Translations under genes and position numbers: made by a program
Notes under the pieces: model-generated
Database searches by the model: none
Told to the model about the DNA's origin: nothing
Seen by the model: only the letters and a program-made list of their open reading frames with translations
Source of the DNA: WRMR01 sp031548645
Lineage (GTDB): Bacteria; Planctomycetota; Planctomycetia; Pirellulales; Thermoguttaceae
Assembly: GCA_031548645.1 (NCBI GenBank)
Contig: JAVBQX010000182.1
Span: 1-37,560, forward strand
Length of the DNA: 37,560 nucleotides
Reading direction: 5' to 3'
Shown: positions 8,139 through 17,400 of the stretch, in pieces
Layout of the letters: each line of letters begins with the position of its first letter
Position numbering within the stretch: the stretch's first letter is position 1

Positions 8139-9562
8139 TATGTTTGCAGTACGTCCCGTTCAAGAAAAGTGATAAAGCCATTCATAAAACGCTCCGCTTC
8201 CTTGTTTTCATAACACGAACGCCGGGTCGTCATGATGAGAGCGGTTTCCCGACCACACGCAATCAATCCGAAAGTGAAAGGGGTATGGGGACGGACCGGC
8301 GGCGAGCCTATCACATGCTTGAGCACGAGTCCGTCAACACGAACGGTTTTTTCCTTGCGGAACCGTTCCTGGGGCAAAGCGGAGCAGCAATTGCCGAGAT
8401 TCGAAAAAACGATCGTGGAATGGCAAAATCTCGGTGACGCCAGATACGAAAGCGCAAAAGGAATCCGACGAAAAAAACGCACGCCGTCCAGAAACATCGC
8501 ACCGACGGACCATTTTCGAATGAATTTCATTTCACGATCGACTTGTTCGGCAAATTCCTTTTCCCCGGAACACCCCGCCGGCAAGCGATCAAGAAAAACA
8601 TACCCCAGGATGTTTGAGGCCGGAATGTCATGATGAAAATCGTTTCTCAGGTTGACGGGAATCAAAACACGCAGATATTTTCGAGTGAAATGTTTGATCG
8701 CAAGCTTCTGGTTCCGTTGTTTGAGAAAACAAAACAGATCGGAAACGAAAAGAGAGTTCATCGACACTCCCCACGTTTGAGCCTTTTGACGATATGCGGC
8801 GAGAAAATCCCGGGAAAGCGGACGCCAAAGCTGAATCGGGACATCATTCGTCCCGGCGGATTCTCCCTGTTTTCGTTCCCGGGGTGAACGCGGGACGGTT
8901 TTTTCAAGATTGAACGGACGCCTCATCAGCCAACCGGCGGTTTCTTTGGCAAAAGACCGCAAAATGGTGAAAAAGGAAATTTTCTCAGGGAGAACGATGT
9001 TGAGTTTCCCCCTGTCCGCGATACGGCTTGGAGCCGGGGAAAAAGGCCGGACTCCATCAACATCACCGATCAGGTTGGCGTATCTTGAAAGCCAGTTGGC
9101 CATGAAGAACGTCATACCCATTCCATCGGTGGCGGCATGATGAGCAAACGCACGCAAAACAAGTTGCTGATCATATTGATCCACTTCGACACGGAGAACC
9201 GGTCCCCCGTGAATATCCACGGGAATAATCCCGGTACTTTGGGGCTGATGGTCAGGAAACGCTTCACCGCGTTTGTCATTCCAAGCCATCGTCGGAGGAT
9301 GAGGTGACTCCACCCAGCAAAATCGTCCCTTTCGTTTTTCGGCTTTGGCCCAAAAAAGCGGCTCATTGATCAGCATTTCCCAAAATGCCAGTTCAAATTC
9401 GGCCCGCCGGACCTGCCCCTCAAATCGCCACTCAAAACACCATGTCATGGGAAAAGACGGCGATTCATCCCGAATGAGGTAATCTTCAAACGGCTCAAAG
9501 TGAATGGGAAACAAATCCCTGATATGGTCCGGAACGGCGACGGAACTCTTGGTGATAGTCAT
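8138..9562 (-). CDS. Condensation-superfamily acyltransferase (HHxxxDG)
   Basis: This 474-aa protein carries 'AHHAATDGMGM' with His141, His142, Asp146 and Gly147. That is the HHxxxDG active-site motif of CoA- or carrier-dependent acyltransferases (NRPS condensation domains, PapA-type and wax-ester/alcohol acyltransferases). It is a stand-alone enzyme with no adenylation or carrier domain. A C-terminal region 'VIGSPPVRPHTPFTFGLIACG' may correspond to the solvent-channel/latch part of the fold. No transmembrane segment is evident. The gene sits between two membrane-protein genes and the PPTase on one minus-strand unit, divergent from the PKS genes. A reasonable role is O- or N-acylation of the PKS product, with the acyl chain handed from CoA or ACP; this is inference. 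The start is the ATG at 9562. Confidence 0.78.
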   Translation of the reverse strand: MTITKSSVAVPDHIRDLFPIHFEPFEDYLIRDESPSFPMTWCFEWRFEGQVRRAEFELAFWEMLINEPLFWAKAEKRKGRFCWVESPHPPTMAWNDKRGEAFPDHQPQSTGIIPVDIHGGPVLRVEVDQYDQQLVLRAFAHHAATDGMGMTFFMANWLSRYANLIGDVDGVRPFSPAPSRIADRGKLNIVLPEKISFFTILRSFAKETAGWLMRRPFNLEKTVPRSPRERKQGESAGTNDVPIQLWRPLSRDFLAAYRQKAQTWGVSMNSLFVSDLFCFLKQRNQKLAIKHFTRKYLRVLIPVNLRNDFHHDIPASNILGYVFLDRLPAGCSGEKEFAEQVDREMKFIRKWSVGAMFLDGVRFFRRIPFALSYLASPRFCHSTIVFSNLGNCCSALPQERFRKEKTVRVDGLVLKHVIGSPPVRPHTPFTFGLIACGRETALIMTTRRSCYENKEAERFMNGFITFLERDVLQT

Positions 9563-9588
9563 AAAAAGTGAACTTCGTCATGCGTTTT

Positions 9589-10056
9589 TCAGAGGAGATT
9601 TTGAATGATGGCCGCCGAAATCCCGCCAACGAAACCTCCGAGCAGGACGCAAGTCAGGCGAATCAAGGCATGTCCCCACATGGGAAGATGCCAACGGTCG
9701 AGCTTCAAAGACGAAAAAACAAAAATGCCGACCGACAGGCAAAAAGGAATAAGGATGAAACCGCTGCTTTCCTGAAATGGGGCGATATAGTTCACATAGC
9801 TGTCCGATTCCGGGGGGGCCATGCCGAGAATTGCGTTAAGGTGCGGGATCCAATCAAAAGAAAGTACCAATAAAACAAAACCGATGACAAAAACAGGGAG
9901 CGACCAACGACGAAAAGTACGAAGGATGATTCCTACGGCCAGCCCGAAAAAAATGGTCAGAACAAATGAAATCAATAGAGCCTTGAAGAAATAGGACAAT
10001 ATTTCAATGTGCCGCATCCCAAAAAAAGCGTTGTGGATTTCCAGCCATTCCGTCAT
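9589..10056 (-). CDS. Small integral membrane protein, unknown function
   Basis: This 155-aa protein, starting MTEWLEIHNAFFGMR, has about four hydrophobic helices ('ALLISFVLTIFFGLAVGIIL', 'LPVFVIGFVLLVLSF', 'GFILIPFCLSVGIFVF', 'LTCVLLGGFVGGISAAII'). I chose the ATG at 10056 because GGAGG lies 8 bases upstream and because the longer in-frame start at 10284 would overlap the preceding membrane gene by more than 220 bp. It begins 2 bases after the preceding gene's stop codon and is followed by the acyltransferase gene after 26 bp. No family is recognised. Its place in the operon suggests membrane handling, insertion or export of the lipid product. Confidence 0.75.
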   Translation of the reverse strand: MTEWLEIHNAFFGMRHIEILSYFFKALLISFVLTIFFGLAVGIILRTFRRWSLPVFVIGFVLLVLSFDWIPHLNAILGMAPPESDSYVNYIAPFQESSGFILIPFCLSVGIFVFSSLKLDRWHLPMWGHALIRLTCVLLGGFVGGISAAIIQNLL

Positions 10057-10058
10057 GA

Positions 10059-10442
10059 TCACGCCTCCGGATTGTTTGATGTCGCATCGTTCTTCCTCTG
10101 CAAAATCACCCCCAACAGGTAGGCGGCGAATCCCCCCCCCAACGCTCCCGCGAAGAAAAGCATCAATGTCGGAAAAGCCGCCGTCGGCAAAGCATTGAAT
10201 CGAAACCACGCCCAACCCAGCATTGACGCGAAAAGAGCCCAGCCCATGTCGATCCAAGGTGTCTGGGGAGGGTTGGAAATCCAACTGAACTTATGGCATA
10301 GGATCCAGCCGGCAAACAGGATCGCCACAACAAAAATAGCGCTGGCCGAAAAACCGCCAACTTGATAGATGATCGGTCCGAGGCCCAAAAAAAACAGTCC
10401 TAATAGAAAGGATATCAAGAAAGTTTTTGTGATATTTTTCAT
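10059..10442 (-). CDS. Small integral membrane protein, unknown function
   Basis: This 127-aa protein begins MKNITKTFLISFLLGLFFLG. It has about four hydrophobic segments and a short charged C-terminus (QRKNDATSNNPEA). A GAGAGG Shine-Dalgarno precedes the ATG at 10442. It is the first gene of the minus-strand unit, directly facing the long AT-rich gap upstream of PKS1. A very short spacing links it to the next membrane protein, and the two may form a heteromeric membrane complex. Glycine-rich 'FFAGALGGGFAAYLLGVIL' resembles a helix-packing segment. No family is recognised. Confidence 0.75.
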   Translation of the reverse strand: MKNITKTFLISFLLGLFFLGLGPIIYQVGGFSASAIFVVAILFAGWILCHKFSWISNPPQTPWIDMGWALFASMLGWAWFRFNALPTAAFPTLMLFFAGALGGGFAAYLLGVILQRKNDATSNNPEA

Positions 10443-11421
10443 TTATTCCTCTCAGGATTGAATAACCATCAATTCATCAGGTCATTCACATACCATCCAA
10501 AACATGGTTCCTTGCTCCGTCAAAAAAGCTTTCGCGGGGACACTATCGAATGGCTTTCAGTACAAAAAACAATATTAACCCCCATGAAATAATCGTCGAC
10601 AGATAGAACACGTGGGAAATAAATCACCCGAACAGAATATCAAATCTGATCAAATTGTTTCAAATTTTCTTTTTTGCTATACTTTTTTATTTCTGTCGCA
10701 TACACAACACTTTATTTACGCAATTTCGCAATGCATGCACATAACACCCAGATGGTTCATATTGTAATTGTATTGAAATCCGTGTCAAGTTTAAGGTTGA
10801 AGCATAAGGAAGAATAATTCCCGATCCGTCAAACGCTCAATGAAAAAGATAAACACTAATTCAAATATCCCATAGTGAACGGCAAATATCGCTGGTCGCC
10901 AATAGTTCAGGTTATTCCAAGCCCCTTTTTTTGGATGTCACAAAAAAATAAACCTTGCCAAAAACAAGAAAAAACGAAGATGCCGGTTCGAGAACAAGTC
11001 GATTTGTTTCATTTCTATTGAATATTAACATTATATTATTTATTCAATGTTATTGTAATTAAAAATTCATATTCTGCATATTGCTAAAATATCGTAGTCT
11101 ATGTAGAATAATAAACCAACCTAATTTCATATAATCAACGCACATTTGACACGTGTTATTTTTTGCAATTTTCCTAAAGCACCAAGTCGCATGTCTCAAT
11201 ATGTTAAGGTAGTGAAATTGCGTATACTTATAAATCTGCGTTAACGCAACCTTATACTGATCGCTCCGGACATCCTTTTCCCCAAAAACAAATACCGTAC
11301 CTGCCTTGATAGTAATTTCATATTTGAAATTCGCTTTGTGTAAGTTTTTATTTTGTTTGATATTGCATCTCTTGTTTTTAGAGTAATTTTGGCAATCTGA
11401 TGAGCTAGCTTACGAATTATT
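10443..11421. other. AT-rich divergent intergenic region
   Basis: This region of about 980 bp has no plausible gene on either strand and separates the minus-strand membrane/acyltransferase unit from PKS1. It is markedly AT-rich. It contains an inverted repeat ATTGAATA (11017-11024) with TATTCAAT (11041-11048), an overlapping TAACATT/AATGTTA pair, and a perfect palindrome at 11237-11248. It probably holds the divergent promoters of the cluster. No convincing pair of -35 and -10 boxes could be fixed by eye. Confidence 0.6.
11218..11249. promoter_or_regulatory. Candidate operator: TGCGTTAACGCA palindrome with TTGCGT half-site
   Basis: A perfect 12-bp palindrome TGCGTTAACGCA lies at 11237-11248. 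A further TTGCGT half-site at 11218-11223 can pair with ACGCAA at 11244-11249. An AT-rich stretch 'tatacttataaat' lies between them. It lies about 175 bp before the PKS1 start codon, a plausible place for a regulator to bind. No regulator gene is present in the window. Confidence 0.4.
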
Positions 11422-14400
11422 ATGGAACAAATTTCTTTTCAAAACCAAGAGTATCCTTTTTTTACCCCCTTGGCCATTGTCGGTTTAGCTTGTCGCTTGC
11501 CAGGAGCCGATAGCAAGGAACATTTTTGGGAAATGCTCCTTCATGGCCATGTCAATTATGACGAACTTGCTCCGGACCGTCTCAATCAAGAGTTATATTA
11601 TGATCCGGAAAAAGGGGTCAGTGGAAAAACGTACGGGAAAATTGGGTCATGTTTTGATTATAAGGCTGGTAAACGAAAGTTTTTGAATTCACATCATCAG
11701 TTTTATTCACACGACCTTGCCCACCATCTTATTTGCCAGGTTGCTTTTGACGCCTGTCGTGATGCCGGTTACTCTGTTGAAAATTTTCCCTGGAAAAAGA
11801 CCGGCGTTTTCATGGGCTTTACCCGTGGAAGTGACACTGCCTGTCAATGGATATTTTCCAGTTTTGCAGACAGAATTCTCGACTACCTGAACGAAACCCC
11901 GATGTTTGCCTCTTTGGGAACATCGAAAAAACAAGAGATCATCGAAAAAGCCCGCCAACAGATTCGCACGAATTATTCGGAAGCGCTCAAAATCGACCCC
12001 ACCCGATATGCGTCACGTCTTGCGGCCTATGAAATCGCCTCAAAATTGGGATTAAACTCTCAAACAATGATTATGGACGCCGCCTGCTCCTCATCATTGA
12101 CTGCATTTTCGATTGCGGGACGATCCCTGGCGATCGGGGAAATTGACGCCGCGATTGTCGGCGGGGCATCCTTTTTCAATAGTGACAGCCTGGTTCTCTT
12201 TTCAAAAGCCCAATCGATCGGTTCAAGTTTTTCCTGTCCCTTCGATCATCGCGCCGACGGTTTGATCGGCGGGGAGGCCCATGTTTTCCTGGTTTTGAAA
12301 ACGTTGGAGAAAGCCCTGCGGGACGGGGACCGCATTCAAGCCGTGATACGCGGCATCGGCGTTTCATCGGACGGCAAGGGCAAAAGCCTCTGGGCCCCTC
12401 GAAAAGAAGGACAACAGGAAGCCGTTCGAAGAGCCTATCGCTTTGGCGCCGATCCGAACAATCTTTGTTTTATCGAAGCGCATGCGACATCAACGCCGCT
12501 CGGAGATCCGACGGAGGTGGAAGCCATCGGTGACGCGTTACGTGAACTGCTCCCGAATCATCACAAAGTTCGCATCGGAAGCGTCAAGGCCAACGTCGGG
12601 CACACTCTTGAAGCCGCCGGTTTGGTTGGGCTGGCAAAATCGGTGTTGGTTCTTCAAAACCGGATCGTGCCCCCGCAAGTCAACATTGAAAAACTCAATG
12701 AGCATATCGATTGGCAACGCTTTCCGCTTCATGTTCCGATCAAGCCGGAAACGCTGGAGCCGAATGAACAAGGGAAACCGCTTCAAGTGGCGGCCAACTC
12801 TTTCGGGATTGGCGGGTTGAACGTCCACGTCGTTCTTGAAGAGTATCAATCGTCCAGCCACGATTCGCTTGTCGCTTCCTCGTTGCCGCCGACTCGTCCG
12901 TCTGCCCAAGCTTTGAAAAAGCCCATTGCCGTCATCGGGATGGGGTGCGTCTTCCCCGAAGCGCACACGGTCGGGGACTATTGGAAATTATTAAGCGGAG
13001 ACGGAGACGCTTTCTCGGAATCACCCGATGACGATCCGTTGAAATTCAACGATCCCCAGGGACGTTTTCCCAAACTTGAATCCGGGGGTTATGTCAAAGG
13101 CTGGAAATACGATTGGAAAAGACACAAGATTCCGCCGTTACAGGTTTCCCGGGCCAATCCGCTTCAATTCATGATCCTTGAAGCCGTCGACGAAGCTTTT
13201 GAGCAGTCCGGCTACAAACAGCGTGAATTTGATCGCAAAAAAACGTCCGTGTTCATCGGAACCGCCTTTGAAAGCGATTTTGCCATTTCACTCCAGTTGG
13301 GGATTCAACTCCCGGAAATCCTTGACGCCCTCGGCCGGAGTCTTCGCGAGGAAGGAATCGACGAAAAAACGATTGAGGAACTCCTGGAGCAATACAAAAA
13401 ATACTTTTTCTCGCAACAACCCGCCTTTCTCGACGAAACGGGGAGCTTTACGCCAAGTACTCTTGCATCGCGCATCACGAAGACATTTGACCTCATGGGG
13501 GGAGCGGCCAGCATTGATTCCGGCACGAACTCCTTCATGGCGGCCTTGAGTTCCGCCGTGAACATGCTTCGCAGCGGAGAAAGCCGCATGGTGGTTTGCG
13601 CCGGCGCGCAACAGTCCATGTCTTTCCTTCGATTCGGCAAAACGAAACAGGATGATGAGCCGTCCGACCTGGTTTTCGGCGAAGGCGCCGGAGCGGTTCT
13701 GCTCAAAGACCTGGAACAGGCGAAAAAGGACGGCGATCGCGTTTTGGCCGTGATTCACGACGTCACCTGTGTGTCGGGTGAGGACACAATCGCTTCTTTG
13801 GAAGAGGCGTTTCAAAAAACCACGCAGTTCGTACAAGACGAGAAATTATCGCTCAACCTGGTTGAAACGAATGTTCGTTTTGCGCAAGCGACACCGCAGA
13901 AAAGAAGCGATTCCTCCCAAAAACTTGAACGGCAAAAAGGCGATAATTCCGCGGCAGCAAATGTTCCCGGTGGGGAAATGCGTCCTGTTCCGCTCGGAAG
14001 CGCCGCGGGGAAAATCGGTTTCCTGAACGGAGCGTCGGGAGTCGCGTCGCTGATCAAGATGATTTTGAGCATGGAGCACCTGAAAACGCCTGGCGTCTCC
14101 CGCAATGGTCGGGACATCGTAAAGATCGACGCGGGAAACTATTCCCTCCGGGAAAATTCCGAAGCGACATCGCTTATTTCGGATCACTCCGAGGGTCGTC
14201 TTTTCGGCGCTCTTCTCGCCTTGGACAGCAACGACCTGCAGAATTACGCTTATAGCGTCCTTGTTGAGCGGGGAAATCCCGTTCCGGAAAAGCATCGCCA
14301 CGCGATTGAAAAACTTCCTCAGCATCATGCCGCCAGGGACATGCCGCAACGTCCGTCAGGGGTTCGTGAGGAGTCTCGTCCCGGTTTGTGCGCTTTGCTC

Positions 14401-17400
14401 TTTCCGGGCCAGGGTTCGCAGTATCATAAAATGCTGCAATCGTTTTCCGGGGCTTTGCCGGAATGCCGGGAGATATTGGACGATCTCGACGTGTCCCTGA
14501 AACGCCTGGGTTTTCCGACGTTTCAGGAAATGGCCTGGGACGAACCGTCTCAACTTGGCAGGGATATTTTCAAAACGCAACTTTCCCTGCTTGTCGCCGA
14601 TACCGCATTCCACCGCCTGTTTCAGAGAATGGGAGGGGAAGGCGACATCGTCCTGGGCCATAGCTACGGCGAGTATCCCGCCCTGGTCGCGGCCGGTGCT
14701 TGGTCATTCGAGAGCGCGGCCGTTGCGACGCGACATCGATGCCGCGCCATCGAAGCATTGCCGGGCGATTGCGGCGGAATGCTTTCGACCAATGCGCCCC
14801 GTGAAACGCTGGAATCGCTGTTCACAAAGATCGAAACGGGAGCACTGCACGTCTCCAATCGTAATACGCCCGATCAAATCGTCGTCTCAGGGGCAAGCCC
14901 CGCCTTGCGTGATTTGGATGCCCTGCTGAAAAAGGAAAAATTCTTTTCCGTGATCCTTCGCGTGCCGGCCGGCTTTCATTCGCCGTTGGTCGAAACCGTC
15001 CGCGATCCTTTGCGACGCTCGTTGAACGATGTATTTCTGCGGGTTCCCGCCAAGCCGTTCCTGAGCAGCGTCAGCGGTCGCTTTGAAGCGGACCCGGACG
15101 TTCTCAAGAGCAATCTCGTGGAACAAATGATCCGTCCCGTCGATTTCGTGCAAATGATCGACAAGTTGTATGCGTATGGCGTCCGCTCTTTTGTCGAACT
15201 GGGGCCGCAGACCATTTTAAGCAATATGCTGCGAAAGATTCTTGCCGGGAGGGAGTGCAAAATTCTTCACGCCGACCCGTCCAAATCCGACACCTCGGAA
15301 CCCCGCGAGCATCTGGCCAAAATTATTCGGGAAATTCATGACGACAGACTGCCGAAAAATGAACCAAATGCCGTGGCGACAAAAGAGCGTGAACGGACCG
15401 CTCCGATCCTCGCCCCGGAATCCCGGACCGGTGTTGAAACCGGCCTGTCCAGGCCGTTGCTTCCCGACCTGGAGTACATCGAACTAAGTGGTTCTCCGTT
15501 TGAGATGGGCGTAAAAACGGGAACGGTCTTTCGCGCTGACATTCACCGAACCTTGTCCCGCTATTCCGATCTGGCCTATTCCGACGTCGCCTTTCCGAAG
15601 ACGCCGGATTCATTGCCCGTCGCCGAATCGTTTTTTCCTTCGCCTTACATGGAGGAAATGCGGGGACTTGCCGAAGGGGCCGGCGTTTCCCTTCAAGCCG
15701 TGTTGAGGCATAATTTTTCCGGTTATCCCGTAGGAAGCGATTCGGATTTTTCCAGGAGTCATCATGGCCTGGGTTGCGTCTTTTTCGCGGGACGATGCCA
15801 TTCCGGGGCGTTTGTTCAGGGGGCCAACATTGATGTTCCGATTTTTCGCACGTTGTCCGGCGGTCATGCCGGTCAGATGCAGTTGCGTCGTCCGGACGGC
15901 AAAATCCCGCATCTTGTTACGACCGGGACCGCGTTTCTCGGCGGTATTTTCGGAGTCAATGCGTCCGGACTGGTTCTGTCCAGCGCCGCCCTTTCAGAGT
16001 TTCTTCCGATTCCTTCGGACATGCCGGGCTGCTTGCCACTGCCCCTGTTGAATCATGTTTTGGCCGAATGCGGCAGCATCGAGAGTGCGATCGCATGTTT
16101 TCGAAATACCGTAAAATGCGGCAGCTGGTCGTTTTGCCTGACAAACCTGGTCACGGAACAAATTGCGAGAATCGAGTATTCGCCCCGGCATTTTGTCGTT
16201 CACCGGGATTTGCCTTTCGCCGTTGCCGCAAATCACCAGTTGTATCTTGATGACGCCTCGTCTCACGGACAACCGCTTCCTTTCAAGGATTCCGTTGCGC
16301 GGCACACGCGAATTCAACAATTGCTCAAAATCAACGCGGACCGTTTTCAAGTCGAGCCTGAAGAGGCCTTTCTGGCATTGCGAGACAAGCATGACATTTC
16401 GCTCGGCCGCGTTCCCAGGCACAGAACGTTGAATACGGTCTGGCGCATCGATAATACGGCAAGCCTGCTGCTTGATGCAAAAGAACGAACCCTGAAAATC
16501 GCGACGACGGATATTGAACAGACGGATTCGGAAGATACGCCACATCGTCATGCGGTTTTCGAATTGGAGGAATTCCTGCCGGAACTGCGGAACCTGAACG
16601 CGGGTTCAGCGTCCTCTTCGCCCGATGCCGACACAGGGAAAAATCAATCGTTTACGCAGGCCAAGCCGTCCCGAAATGTTTCCGGCAACCTGAAAAACGT
16701 TGCCGTCGGCAAAACGATCACACGAGACGACTATGCGGGCAAAAATACTTCCGTTGAGGGAAACAAGCCGTACCAGTCGCAAAACGCATTCGACCGTTTC
16801 GTGTTAAGGATGGTTCCGGCGCCCCTGCCGGCGGAAAACATCCTGAAATATGAAAATGCCGCCATCATCATCGGCGGTGATGAGAACAAAGTCGCCGCCG
16901 CGTTGGGAGAAGTATTGGCGGAGAACGGAATTTCGTTTTTCCAGATTTCGACGGACATGTCGCTATCAAAAATCAATGAATTCCTGGCGGATTTGATGTC
17001 GAAAAAACCGATATCGCATCTTTTTCTCCTGGCTCCGCATGACCCTTCGGCCAAAACGGTTTTGAACAAACCTTATTGGCCGGAACGGATGGAACAGGGC
17101 GTCGTCATGCCGCTCATGGTCGTCAAGGAATGGATTCCGTTGGCTTTGAAGACGTTCGGCTCGCTGGAACGGTGCGCCGTTATCGCGGGCACTTCCCTTG
17201 GGGGGGATTTCGGCTTTGCGAGCCATGTGTTTTCCTGCGAATCCGGGGGCATCGCCGGCCTGCTGAAAGGAATCCGCATGGAGACAAGCATGACCGGTCA
17301 GCCCTTGCGAACCAGGATTGTCGACCACGATCACCAGGAAGACCCGAAAGTGATTGCAAGTCAGCTATTTCTTGAGTCTTCGTTCCGTGATGAGGAATGC

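Noticed and set aside
8138..9562. NRPS module
   Set aside because: Only the HHxxxDG acyltransferase fold is present; no adenylation or carrier domain lies in or next to it.
10057..10284. Longer start for the 155-aa membrane protein
   Set aside because: It would overlap the upstream membrane gene by over 220 bp and add a non-membrane, shadow-like N-terminus; GGAGG precedes the ATG at 10056.
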